Part shown: one piece after another, positions 46,750-58,161 of the stretch | How the letters are laid out: each line of letters begins with the position of its first letter | How positions within the stretch are numbered: the first letter of the stretch is position 1 | NCBI GenBank assembly: GCA_905182985.1 | Contig: CAJJDN010000074.1 | Location: 5,940 to 69,939 of the forward strand | Origin: Paramecium sonneborni | Lineage: Eukaryota; Ciliophora; Oligohymenophorea; Peniculida; Parameciidae | Reading direction: 5' to 3' | DNA length: 64,000 nt | The notes under the pieces: generated by a model | What the model was told of the DNA's origin: nothing | What the model saw: only the letters and a program-made list of their open reading frames with translations | The model's database searches: none | Program-made: the position numbers and the translations under genes

Positions 46750-48002
46750 ATGTTTTTAGATTGCATAATCAATAATGAAAATAATGAAGAGTATGATACT
46801 CCTAAGATTTGTTTAGATACTCTAGGCTTAAGTTAAGAATTAGATTAATAAGTATTATATATTTATTAGATAGCAAAGTAAAAATAAATGTTAAAGAAAA
46901 ATTAGAATTATACAAAGAATTTAGGTGTTGGAAATTCTGCATATGATAATCATGATATAGATTTAAGTGCATTCACTATTGAAAAATAGATATTTAAATA
47001 AGAAAAAGAAGAATCACTAGGATCTATTGATTTGAATGATGCTCCTTAATTTTTTGAAGCTGTTTAATTAGATCCTGTATTAAAAGAAGAACTAGTATAA
47101 GATGATAAGAATCTATAAAACATTACAATAAAATAATAATAATAAATAGAACATAATTAAAATTCATTAGAATAATAAAAAGAATAATAAGAATAAATAG
47201 ATGGTATTATTACAATCAGTAATATGTAAGAAACTACTGTATAGGAATTAATAGCCATACCACCTATTTGTCCATATTCTGAAAAAATAACCTAATTGAA
47301 TTTACCAGATTATTTAAGAGATTTTCTTATAAATCCTATACCTTCTGCAGGAATGTTTTAATGTACAATACAAAGAGATAAATCTGGATTAAATAGATTT
47401 GTTCCTAAATATAGAATGTATTGGAGTCATAACGGATAATTTTTACTTGCTGCAAAGAAAGTTTTAAATAAAAATAAGTATTTAATAACATAGGATGGAG
47501 AATTTAAGTAGAAAGATGAAATTCTATTGTTAGGTAAGGTTGAATAAGGTAAATAATCAAAAGCAGATTATCATTTATATGATAATGGAGTAAAATAGAA
47601 AGATTAAAATTAATTTAAAAAATTGAGAATTTAATTAGGTAGTGTATTTTTTGACACAACTTAGTCTAGGCCAAGAAAAATAGTTTTGGCACTTAGAAAA
47701 AGTGAGAAGGAAACTGTTTAATTTATAAGTAGAAGACCATAGGTTATAATTAATGGAACATGTAAGTATTTTTTTGGATATAATTAGAAAACTTGTATAC
47801 TCTTGATTTTTTTGGAAGAGTAAAGAGATCATCTATCAAGAACTTTTAATTAGTTTTAAAAAGTGATGATAAAGATATAATATATGTATAATTTGGAAAA
47901 GTAGATTCGAATCGATATAATTTGGATTTTATGAGTCCTTTAAGTCCTTTAACAGCTATGCAATTAGCTTTAAGTAATTTTGATTTTGCAGGGAAAGCAT
48001 GA
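46750..48002 (+). CDS. Tubby-like protein
   Basis: 408 residues in exons 46750-47761 and 47788-48002, with a 26-nt intron. An additional in-frame 18-nt candidate intron at 46854-46871 would give 402. The N-terminal 190 residues are Gln/Glu-rich. The Tubby domain begins near residue 200: MFQCTIQRDKSGLNRFVPKY, then FLLAAKKVLNKNKYLIT, PRKIVLALRK, NLYTLDFFGRVKRSSIKNFQLV and IYVQFGKVDSNRYNLDF, ending in LSPLTAMQLALSNFDFAGKA. In animals Tubby/TULP proteins bind phosphoinositides and carry membrane proteins into cilia. A role at ciliary or cortical membranes is an inference here. Confidence 0.9.
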
Positions 48003-48050
48003 TTTTTTTATTTTTAATTTTTAATATATTACAAAATAAAATAAGATAGA

Positions 48051-49330
48051 ATGGATGAACAAAAACAAAATAAAGTTATCATAAAAGTAAAGTAGTTTTT
48101 AAGAATTAGATTTTAATAAAATAAGCATTGATACAATAATACTTAATTAATATAAATGTATGTTGTCTTTTGAATGATTATTTTTATACAATAGCATTAA
48201 ATGGTTTAGGAATAATATTCATTGCTTTTGTTTATCATATTATACCTTTAAAGAGTAGTAAAGTTAAGTATATAGTGGAATATTCATTGTTAGCTGGAGT
48301 TTAAGTAAATATTTGAAAATAGGGATATTAGATTCTTGCAATATTCATGAAAGAATTATTAATATATTTAGCAAGTTCATTATTAGGATTATCAATTTTA
48401 TCAGTATTGTTTAAGATATGTAGAACTTAATTAAACGTTGACCAATCATTAGGTTTATTTAAATTAGTAATTATATATATGTTGATAGTTGAAAGTGTGT
48501 AGGGATGTTGAAATGTTTTTTAAGTTTATAACTTCTATTTTTATCATTACATTTAAACTCTGTATTACCATGGAGTTGGATATAAATATTTGTTATATTA
48601 TGGTTTATTTTAGTTTGCGGTTTGTTATTTTAGATTTGCATGATATTGAATTTAATTTATAAGACATTTAAAAGATTGAATTATTCAATTGAAAGAAGAA
48701 ATAATACAAATATTAAATATTATGGTGGTATATGGTATACATTATAATTACATTGTTTGACATTCAATCCATTTTTTACTTTACTAAATTTTTGTTTAAC
48801 AATGGATTAGAATGATAGCAACATATACCTTCCTATAATTTGTTTAATAGGATGGTTAATAATGATGATAGTATCATTTATTATTCGTAAAGAAGTAAAG
48901 TAACAGTAAATATACAATCAGATAATATTATTAGTAAATGAACAACTTAATTCCATAAGTTAATACTTCTCATAATGAAGTATTTATGAATGAAAGTATC
49001 CCAAAATATTTGATGAAAATATCTTCAACTTACTTTTAAAAGACTGATAAACCATTTGAAATTCTATCCACATCACCTCGTAAATCAAATGATGGTGATA
49101 TAAAATGTTTAATTTGTTTTGAAAATGAAAGTGGTTATGTCCTTATGAATTGTGGACATGGTAATCATTATCATTTAATTATAGGTGGTTTATGTCTTAA
49201 ATGTGCATCCAATCTTCTCTTAAGAAATAAAGAATGTTATTTATGTAGACAACCTATAATGAAAATATTCTAAATTTAAAAGAACAATTTTAACTTTGTT
49301 GAAGTCATCGGCATCATTGAAACATAATGA
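48051..49330 (+). CDS. Multi-pass membrane RING-finger protein
   Basis: 385 residues in six exons: 48051-48086, 48110-48304, 48332-48498, 48525-48899, 48922-49160 and 49185-49330. Introns are 23, 27, 26, 22 and 24 nt. Six or so hydrophobic helices (for example GLGIIFIAFVYHIIPL, IFVILWFILVCGLLFQI and IICLIGWLIMMIVSFII) precede a cytosolic linker. A C-terminal RING reads CLICFENESGYVLMNCGHGG, then LCLKCASNLLLRNKECYLCRQ, giving a C3HC4 pattern. It is probably a membrane E3 ubiquitin ligase. It resembles the longer gene at 58162-60069. Confidence 0.85.
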
Positions 49331-49462
49331 ATTATCATTATATCTTTATATTTAATTATATTATATTTATTTATATTTAATTATATTATATTTATTTATA
49401 TTTATTATTTTAAATATATTATTTATTTATTTAATAATTATTTAATATATACAATCTCATTA
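49331..49462. repeat. Short A/T tandem repeats between convergent genes
   Basis: A unit of about 25 bases made of ATATTTAATTATATTATATT followed by TATTT is present about twice from about 49351. It then degenerates into TTTA-type repeats. It fills the gap between the convergent RING and B-box/WD40 genes. Confidence 0.6.
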
Positions 49463-51073
49463 TCATCTTCTCCATATATTAAACACTGTTTTACTACTTG
49501 CTATTACACATCTTGTAAATCCACTTATACTGATTTATGGTAGATTTACAAATTCATTATTCACTTCAATTATATCATTTACATCATTTACATTCCAAAT
49601 TCTAATTGTATCATCCCATGATGCTGAACCAATATATTAAGAATATGGAGAAAACCCACATGTCCATATTCCTCTTTTATGTCCTTCAAATTATTTTAAC
49701 AATATGAAATTACGAGTAGACCATAACTTTATAAATTTATCCTTACCTGAAGATATCAACCATTCATAATCATAAGAAAATTCTACACAATATCCCTCTT
49801 CATTATGTGCTTACCATTTCTTTAATACTTTATCATTTTTGTATATTATTATATTTTTATCATCACCAATAGTTGCAATAATTTAATTTACATTATAATT
49901 TTCTTAATTCATATTTAATAACCAATTACCACCACCAAATGAACAACCATTCACAGCTTATGAATGTCCATTCAATCTATATTGTTATTTATTACTTTCT
50001 ATATTCCATACTATACCTTATCTATCACCGCTTACTGAACAAAAATATTTAGAATCAGAGGAAAAACTAAATCTATTTATTCCTTCATTATGTCCCTTAA
50101 AAATAATTGGACGTGATTCTAAATTATTTATATCCCACATCCAAATATCTGACGATCTTCCACTTCCAACTAATAACCATTTTTTATTTGGTGAAAATTT
50201 CAATGCTTAGATTCTATCTGATTAACAAATAAAACATTTTAATTCTATCATCGAATCTAAATCATACACTACTACTTTATTATTCCAATTTGAACCACCA
50301 GCAAATAATTATCCATCATTTGTAACATCTATTGCAGTCACACTATTATAATAATCTAATTTTAATTTTATTAAATTTTTATCACATAAACTAAAACTAT
50401 CCTCCTCTCTTATTTCTCTTTATTATTCCTTTAATTATTCATACTATAACTTTTCTAAATTTTCTAAATATTATTTTAATTAATCTCTCTCTTGTGTCTA
50501 TAATATTATTGATTATAACATTTCATTTGATTTTTATGCCTTATTTAACAATATATTCAGAGATTACATTTCTAACACAAACTATTTTAATTAACTAATT
50601 TGTTTCTATCCAGAAAATTTTAAACTCAAAGATCCTGCATCTAATCTTGTCAATTCTTATAATTCTTAACCCAATTTTTATAAAACAATTTCTGTGATTT
50701 CTTCACATTAAATATATGTCTTATAGATATTTTAAACTTAATTAATTTCATCTAAAATTGATGAAAATTAAGATCCATACTTCAAAAAACTTGAACCTAT
50801 TTCTTCTGTGATTTTTTCAAAATCATTAACTAATTACTATTTTAATTTATTCTAAACCCATCTTTCTTAATATTCAGTTATACATTAATCAATTTTAGAT
50901 ATGCTTATCACTTTATGATTAATATGAGATTCCTTTGCACATATAGCACAAATGGCTTTTTTATTACTAATACACTTTTCATCTAAACACATTACTGATA
51001 TTCCTAAACCTAAATCAGAATGATTTTTAATATGACATTTGATTGAATTGGCTTTGCTAAATAAATCGTTCAT
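49463..51073 (-). CDS. B-box-type zinc finger/coiled-coil/WD40 protein
   Basis: 536 residues, intronless, ATG 51073 to TGA 49463-49465. The N-terminal 60 residues hold a B-box-like zinc site (KCHIKNH, VMCLDEKCISNKK, AICAICAKESHINHK). A coiled coil of about 180 residues follows. The C-terminal 290 residues form a WD40 propeller: YYNSVTAIDVTNDGQLFAGG, KGHNEGINRFSFSSDS, NGHSQAVNGCSF, then SASWDDTIRIW near the end, seven blades by eye. This RBCC-like layout with a propeller in place of other ends is common among ciliate proteins. A substrate-adaptor or scaffold role is likely. Confidence 0.88.
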
Positions 51074-51248
51074 TTTTATAGATTAATAAATATAGATTAA
51101 AATAGTTTTGTAAAATTCTTAAGAATATTTTAATAACATAAATCTATATAACAGACAAGCATATCTCTAGGATGAAAATAGCATAATTAAAGTATTAAAT
51201 ACATGAAAAATAGTCCAAATTTTTATTTATAAATAAGTTTATTTATTA

Positions 51249-52972
51249 ATGCAATAGAAGAAGGTTTGGAGAAAGATTTAATATGATATTCGAGATAAGC
51301 CAATTCTTTAACTTAAATTTCAAAAGGTAGGCAAAAAATCAAATGATATTTATATAGGATGTTTTAATGAATATCTGATAAAATATAAAGTAAGAGTTTT
51401 TAAAAAGAATATAGGATCCATTCTACACAATCCCTTATAAGTTATTTGATTTAGAATTCACAAATAAATTTGAAGTAATAAGAACTCCTTCTAAATTAAA
51501 ATAAGAGAAACCTCATAGTAAAGTAAGAGGTGAAGAGATCTTAGAATTAGGAGAAATCGTAGCTATTCGATTAATTATGGAAAATATTGATAAGCCATAT
51601 GAAATATAGGGAAAGACTGATTAAATGCATCAATTGAGAAGCTTTTTGGGTAACAAAATCAATTAAATTGGATTTCACAATTTATTTCGTGTATATAAAA
51701 AAATTGGGAGAGGAAATTTTGCATCTGTTTATTTAGCAGAAAGAATAGAAGACAATCTAAGAATGGCTGTTAAAGCATTTTCAAAACAAATTGTTTATAA
51801 TGAAGATAAAGGAAGAGTATATTTTACTGTTTTTCATTTTAGGAAGGATTAATAAATGAAATATAGATAATGAGAGAATTAGATCATCCTAATTTAATGA
51901 AATTATATGAAGTCTATGAAACTAAGAATTCTATCTATATGGGTCTTGAATTACTAGAGGGAGATCAATTATTTGAGTATTTAAAAAAGAAAATCTAATT
52001 TACAGAAAAATAAATTCAAAGTATAATGGTTGGTTTATTGATGGGCCTTAAACATATGCATATTAAAGGAATTATGCATAGAGATCTTAAATTAGAGAAT
52101 ATCTTATTTAAATAATAAGGGTATTATAAAAAATATATAAAGAAATTTTGATTCTGTTGTTATAGCTGATTTTGGATTAGCCACTCATATTAATAAAAAA
52201 CCATATTTATATTAAAAGTGTGGCACACCTGGATTTGTTGCTCCAGAAATCATCAATTTAAAAAATGTATATTAACCTTATGATTCAGTTTGTGATGTTT
52301 ATTCAATGGGAGTTGTATTTTATATATTGTATTTTATTTATTTTATATAATTAGATTAACTGGAAGACCTGCTTTTACTGGTAAAACTTATAATACAATT
52401 GTTAAATAAAATAAAGAAGCTAATGTTAATTTTGATTCTCCACTTTTTTAAAGTGCGGCTAAAGATGTTTAAAATCTTATTTTTCAAATGCTTTAAAAAG
52501 ATCCTTCATTAAGAATTAAAAGTAGCGAAGCTTTATTACATCCTTATTTGTAAAGTGCTTTATTGATTGATGATGATGAAGCTCACATTTCTACAGATGA
52601 TGATCCTAATCTTATGGAAAGAATTAAAATACTTAATAAATAGTTATAAATCATTTATATTTTTATTTAGAACTGAAAAAGTTGATTTCACAAGAATCAA
52701 AAGATAAAACAGTTAAAATATTAAAGACTTAGCTTTATAAGGCACTTAAGAATTAAAATAAAACTAATCCTCTGATGAAGAACTTAAAATTGTTATGAGG
52801 ACACCAGTTATCACAGGAAGAATCAATTCTGTTGATAGTATTTTGTATTTTTTATTTAGATTCTCCTATGTTAAAATGCCTTTCACCTTTCCAAAGTACT
52901 GGTGGTTATGATGAAATAGCCCATGATTAGATTATTTTGTAAAGATATTCTGGAAAAACACTAAAGATATGA
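51249..52972 (+). CDS. Protein kinase with PH-like N-terminal domain
   Basis: 524 residues in seven exons: 51249-51389, 51415-51816, 51843-52120, 52143-52328, 52355-52642, 52671-52837 and 52860-52972. Introns are 25, 26, 22, 26, 28 and 22 nt. Residues 1-130 form a beta-rich region that looks like a PH domain (ILQLKFQKVGKKSNDIYIG... to HQLRSFLGNK). The kinase has GRGNFASVYLAER, MAVKAFSK, HRDLKLEN, DFGLATHI, CGTPGFVAPEI and a complete C-lobe ending near ALLHPYLQSALL. The regulatory tail is Gln/Ser-rich. It should be catalytically active and CAMK-like. The PH-like part suggests membrane phosphoinositide binding (inference). It is divergent from the B-box/WD40 gene with 175 nt between. Confidence 0.9.
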
Positions 52973-53480
52973 CTTTATTATTTTTATATTTTTAATACAT
53001 CATATTCATTTAATTTAACTTATTATATATCCCAAAGAATTTAACTATTTAATTCTTCAATTTTAATACTCACCTTATTACATCAATTCTAATTTAATTA
53101 TATATTATATTTATATATAAAGTAAGGCTTATTTAATTAATCAATTTAAATGGAAATAATATTAGTTCTCAAATTTAACATCTCAGATTTCCCAATAATT
53201 TAAAATATAAACAAAAAACTTTAAATTAGTATTATTCAATCTCATTAACAATTTATTTTAATTTTATAATTCTCTTAACTTTTTTAAAAATCGTTATTTA
53301 TCCAAAACAATCCCTTATATTTAAAAAAATATGTTTGCTCTGAATAATTAATAGAATTTTCTAATAGGAATTTATTTTATCAAAGCTTTAAATTGTATTA
53401 AGTTAAGATAACCTTTTTTTTATAAAAAATATTTATAATATTTAATTATTGATTTAGATCTCAAAATTATATTAATAATA
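52973..53480. other. Intergenic region without a visible gene
   Basis: About 0.5 kb of A+T-rich DNA lies between the kinase stop and the next start. No sustained frame, RNA gene or clear repeat is seen. Confidence 0.6.
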
Positions 53481-53864
53481 ATGAGATCAAATATAGCTTT
53501 GAGATTGAGAAAATCAGTTGAAAAGGAAAAATATGATTCTACATAGAAATTATCTTTACATGCATTTAGTATCCATTAAGGATCAAGTCCAAAGAGAATA
53601 AATTATCAGACCCCAATAAGAGGAAAATATTAAATACTGTAAAAACGAAAATCATTCAATGAATAAAAGTTAAATGATAAGAATGAGCTGTTAAAGAAAA
53701 TTGAATACTTTAACTCAGTGAATATTACATTAGAGAGTTAATAAATAAAAGACTAAGATAAAAGTATGTAATATAGAAGAGATAACCGTTAAAAATCAGA
53801 AGACAAGATACTCGTATATGATATTTTTAGAGAGGTTGGGTACACTTACAAATTATATGTCTGA
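53481..53864 (+). CDS. Hypothetical basic protein
   Basis: 127 residues, ATG 53481 to TGA 53862-53864. The start is basic (MRSNIALRLRKSVEKEKY), a Ser/Pro stretch follows (SIHQGSSPKRINYQ), and then a coiled region (NDKNELLKKIEYFNSV). The last seven codons overlap the start of the next frame by 8 nt. Alternatively, a 31-nt segment at 53835-53865 could be an intron joining the two into one 237-residue protein. Its GTTGGG donor is unlike the GTA donors elsewhere, so I keep two genes. Confidence 0.5.
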
Positions 53865-54242
53865 GGAATAATAAAAGCCTGGCGATTAATAAGAAAGACA
53901 GAGCAAAAAATATTCTCTTCCAATTTTGAAAAAAAGATCTTCTCCATCTCCTTAATTTTAAGATTCTTAAACTATACCACCTATGCCAATTATAACAGAG
54001 CTAAATTATACAAAAATAGCATCAAGTACTTCATTTTACAATTATTAGATGAAATTAATAAAGTTTAAAATAAAGAAATAAAAGAACTTCCAGAATCAAC
54101 TGAAAGGATACTTGATTTATTATTACTTAATACTTGTGATCTTAAAAAAGTATTTTAATAATAGAAATAAAAGAATAAAAGAAAAATAATAGTTTAAGGA
54201 AGAATCCCTCAAGATTTTTTCAATATATTGAAATAATTTTGA
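53857..54242 (+). CDS. Hypothetical protein
   Basis: 120 residues in exons 53857-54025 and 54049-54242, with a 23-nt intron that restores the frame. It starts MSEEQQKPGDQQERQ, has a Ser/Pro-rich middle (KKRSSPSPQFQDSQTIPP), and ends in an ordered helix pair (LPESTERILDLLLLNTCDLKK) and basic tail. No family is recognised. It overlaps the preceding frame by 8 nt. It may instead be the second half of that gene. Confidence 0.5.
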
Positions 54243-54276
54243 TTATATATAAATATATTTAAGTGCTTTAAATTTT

Positions 54277-55755
54277 TCAACCTTAAAATATTCCCCAGAT
54301 TTCCATTCTATCAATTACAAAATTCTCTTTACTTGACAATACTTCATTGCCAAAAGTTTCACAATAATGAGAATATCCATGATAAATTTCAGAATCTATA
54401 TATAGTCCATATTTATCACCACATCCAATAGCTAAACCATTTTCATCACATAAAGTAATAAAATTATTTTAGTTAATCCAATTATAAACAGTTAAAGATA
54501 ATGTATTCTTAAAAGTAAATAAGAATGATTCACCAGTTCCATAAAAATGATCTTGACTCTTTTAAATACCATCTGATAAATAGGCTCCGAATAAATATTT
54601 ATGTAAGTCTCTTACAAATACAATAACTGGTTAACTAAATTAAGTATTCCTCATTAAAGTTTTTATGGATGATCCATTTAAAGTTGAAGAATATAGAAGA
54701 GTCCATCTTTACGATTTAAAGATTGTTGGAATGTAACAAGCTACCATCATAAATATACTTTAATCTATTATTTCAGATTCCGATTCTAAATATGAAATGA
54801 ATACATTAGAACCCATAGATTCTTATCATTTATATTTATATAATTACTTTCAAATGCTAGTTAAATATTTTATTCTAATTTTACGTCGTTCTTGTAGTAA
54901 TAAGGAAGTATAGTTTTCAATTAAGGTTTTGTTGGAGTCTCTATTACTTTATTTGGAGTTGGAGGAAAGTATGATACCAATACAGAATTAATTGAATCCA
55001 TCAATTCATTTAATTATTAAACATCTATTAATTGTATTAAAACAACTTTAGAACGCTTTGTTTAAATATAGATCTCTACAAAATGCATTTTTTAAATTTC
55101 TTTACTACCAATTTGAATGCATGCTGGAAATTCTCTTTTTGTTACTTTAATTACATTTTATAGTAGGATTTAAAATTGTAATTATTAAACATTTTTAAGT
55201 TTTGCTTCCTACATTATTTTTTCATTTAAATTATTATTATAATCTGGATCAAAAAATAATACATCCTCATGGACTGTCAATTTTCCCTTTATGTAACCTA
55301 AAGATGTAACATAATTTATATCAAAAAATTTATTGTAAGTTTTTTAAAACGTATCTAGTAGGTTCTCTTGTTTTTATTCTTAATTTGTAATTTACTCATA
55401 GATTGGCATCTATTATTTTCTTGGTATTTTTATGATTATACCTTCATATAAAGAGTGTTCAGAAATTTGATTAATTTACATGAGTTAATCTGCACTTCTA
55501 TTACAAACTTAAATACCTAACATTAAATTTAAGTTCAAGCCCAAAATATGAATCATCCTATTCAACTTTATATAAAAAATATTAAGAATCATCTTCAATC
55601 TTAAAATCATCCAAAAACTAAGATTCTAAATCACTCAACTGTATGTCATCTTCATTTATTGGAGAGTGATTTTCATAGATAAATTTATAGTTTCCCAAAT
55701 ATTCAATGTTAAGTACATACTCGTACTATTATTCACATTATTATTTCTAATCCAT
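54277..55755 (-). CDS. OXR1/NCOA7-type LysM-GRAM-TLDc protein
   Basis: 476 residues, ATG 55755 to TGA 54277-54279, with introns at 55495-55516 (22 nt) and 54822-54847 (26 nt). Domain order: an acidic N-terminus; a LysM-like motif across the first intron (FNVSADQLMQINQISEH, then YEGIIIKIP); a GRAM-like domain (LGYIKGKLTVHEDVLFF to VVLIQLIDVQQLNELMDSI); and a complete TLDc domain (GTGESFLFTF, NGLAIGCGDKYGLYID, HGYSHYCETFGNEVLSSK, ending RMEIWGIFQG). In animals and fungi TLDc proteins act in oxidative-stress resistance and bind the V-ATPase. The same role here is inference. It converges on the preceding gene with 34 nt between stops. Confidence 0.88.
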
Positions 55756-55954
55756 ATTATTATTATATTTAAAATAAAAATTAACAACTGCCTAAATCAT
55801 TATAATCATAATCTTATATAAATCTATTTAACCAAATATCTAAATAACTTATTTCCTAATCTATTTAAATATTATACAAAAATAGTTTTTATTGTATTAA
55901 TTCATTTATATAGAAATAAAAGTAAAAATATTTTCATTAATTTAAAAAACATAC

Positions 55955-56764
55955 ATGTTACCAAACAAATAATAAATATCATTCCATTTTGACAACTTAC
56001 CAAAGTTTTATCCTCTATATTAAGAATTTCTTCAGATCATTAATTCTAATACTTTAGATAAGCTTTAAAATTCAAATTCTCTCAGTTAACATATAAAAAC
56101 AGAGAGAAACCTTAAAAACTAGGATTCTCATTCTAGTAGTCCCACTCAAATTTATCAAACTAAAAAAAAATGTCATAAAAGAAATATCGCTTAACCAAAA
56201 TAATTGTAACAAAAGATAAGTTGTTAAAATAATAATTGTTAGAATAAAAGAAAAAATTTAAATGAAACTTAGTTCAAAGATAAAACTATCTTATTATGTA
56301 ATCGATGTTTAAACAATTTCCACTCAAACAACTATTGTGAATATTGTATTTAAGTAATATCATTTTCAATAATTTAAGATATATGATCCCACTCTAGGAT
56401 ATGAAATGGATGATAAATAATGGATTATGTGTGAAAAATGCAACAGATGGGTAATTTTAACTTTTTTAATTTTTAATAGAACCATGTTGATTGTGAACAA
56501 ACTCTTGGATAATAGAATTTGACCAAAATTACTCATTAAACTAAATATCAATGTTCCTAATGTTAAAAAAATATTAAATTATAACCAAAATCAAAGATAG
56601 ATAAAGATACTTTTTAAGATTAAGAATCGATCAATACTAAAATAAAATAACCTTTAACAATAATAAAATTATCTAATAAAGAAATTTTAGAAGATATATC
56701 CCTTCTAAGGATCTTGATGTTTGATGAAAAATAAAAAAAAGTGAAAATAGAATTGATTTAATGA
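55955..56764 (+). CDS. PHD-type zinc-finger protein
   Basis: 251 residues in exons 55955-56353, 56379-56450 and 56480-56764, with introns of 25 and 29 nt. The zinc region (residues about 75-185) has CxxC/CxxC pairs in series: KKCHKRN, ISCQNNNCQ, LCNRCLNNF, YCEYCIQIY, IMCEKCNRWNHVDCE and YQCSQCQ. The NYCEYC, then DDKQWIMCEKCNRWNHVDCE, order closely resembles the PHD fingers of trithorax/KMT2 proteins, which read histone tails. No SET domain is present. The C-terminal part is Lys/Ile-rich. A chromatin role is likely but inferred. Confidence 0.8.
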
Positions 56765-57095
56765 TTTTTTTATGATGTACTCCTTATATGAATTATAAAT
56801 TATTTTTAAAGATAATCTTATATCTCAACTAAGAAAGACTTTTGAATCCTATTCTTAAAAATATTCATTCTCTTTGTGCAATCAAAAAATATTGTTCTTT
56901 TACAATACTTTATAATCAATTTATCTTTATAATGATTATTTTAATAGACATTAAAAAGACCCTTTGTTAGGAATTTTCTTGCTTTTTGAAATAAATTATA
57001 TAATAATATAATTATATATATATATAATAAAAGTAAATCTTCATAATATATATAAACACTTTGTTTAATTAAATATTATTAAAATTAATTATATA
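56765..57095. other. Intergenic region without a visible gene
   Basis: About 0.33 kb of A+T-rich sequence, including a run of TATATA near 57010, lies between convergent genes. No frame or RNA gene is recognised. Confidence 0.6.
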
Positions 57096-57846
57096 TCATC
57101 CTTTCATAGATTTAGGATTGACTTATTTTTATAGTTTAAACTATTCAAATTCTTTTAGGTATTATTAATATGATAAATCTTGGGATACTGACATGTCTAA
57201 GACACTTTGATCACCAAAATTAATTCTACTCATAATTAAAGTTCCTTCTATTTCTTAGTCTAATCGATCTAATTCTTTATTAATTTTATTAACTTCTTTT
57301 CTAATACTTTCAATTTCTGTAACTGATTTGTATTTATCTGCATTTGATATTTATTTAGCATTTTATTTTTGTTAAACATTTTGTTTAATATCTGTCTCTT
57401 CTTCAGTATCATATTATTGAGTATCATTATCATCTTATTCATCTTCTTCATCATCTTATTAATCTTCTTCATCATCATTTACTCCTTCTTCTTCTTCTTC
57501 TTAATCTTCATCATCTTATTCTTCTTAATCTTCTTAATCTTCATCTTCATGATCAATTTCTTCTTTTTAATTTTAGGCTTACCATTCATCATCTTTTACT
57601 TTTTTTTAATTTACAATAATTTTAGGTTCTTCTTGCTTTTGTTATTTATTTATTAATTTCTATGCAACAGGTTAATTTAAATTTGATTATTCTTAAGAAA
57701 ATAAAAATTATGGTCCTCTAAATATTTATTAAAATTATACTTAGTAGATTACTATGATGTATTAGTTTAGATAGAAAAGGGATTAGCGTTGCTTTTCGGT
57801 ACTATAGAATTTAAATTTTGATTATTCCTTGAATTATTTTATACAT
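57096..57846 (-). CDS. Acidic Asp/Glu/Gln-rich protein
   Basis: 241 residues from ATG 57846 to TGA 57096-57098, with a 25-nt intron at 57716-57740 that brings the start into frame. The middle is a long acidic tract (for example DHEDEDQEDQEEQ and DDEEDQQDDEEDE). A helical segment follows (SVTEIESIRKEVNKINKELDRLD), then an ordered-looking end (GTLIMSRINFGDQSVLDMSVSQDL). The tract resembles histone-chaperone-type acidic regions, but no family is assigned. The first exon is Ile/Leu-rich and less convincing; the start could be elsewhere. Confidence 0.6.
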
Positions 57847-58161
57847 ATGGATTTTATTATTATGGTATAAATGATTACTATTATAATGATTGTTATGATC
57901 GCTAATTTGCAGTTTAATGGCTTTAATTTGTTGTTTGAGGATTATTGTAATATTAATATTATTAACGATATGACATAATTTAATTTATATTAAATTATTA
58001 TTAAGAAACAATAATTTTATTGATAATGTAGACTATAATAAAGTATGGATATTAAAGTTTGATAATATTGTTTTAGATGAAAGACTTTCATAAGTTTGTT
58101 AAAATAAGATAAATACAAAAATAATTTATTAAAAATTTTATAAACTTATTATTCGAATATA
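57847..58161. other. Divergent intergenic region
   Basis: About 0.3 kb lies between the divergent acidic-protein and RING genes. A short frame of about 60 codons from ATG 57847 is open, but it is dominated by Ile, Asn and Met and is probably chance. Confidence 0.5.

Noticed and set aside
49331..49440. CRISPR-like or satellite array
   Set aside because: There are only about two imperfect A/T units with no spacers. It is simple A+T repeat in a eukaryotic intergenic region.
57369..57656. Plus-strand 95-codon hydrophobic frame
   Set aside because: It is the complement of the Asp/Glu-rich tract of the minus-strand acidic protein and has no independent support.
57847..58032. Short plus-strand frame from ATG 57847
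   Set aside because: Its composition is dominated by Ile, Met and Asn, it has no family features, and with one stop codon such a length is expected by chance.
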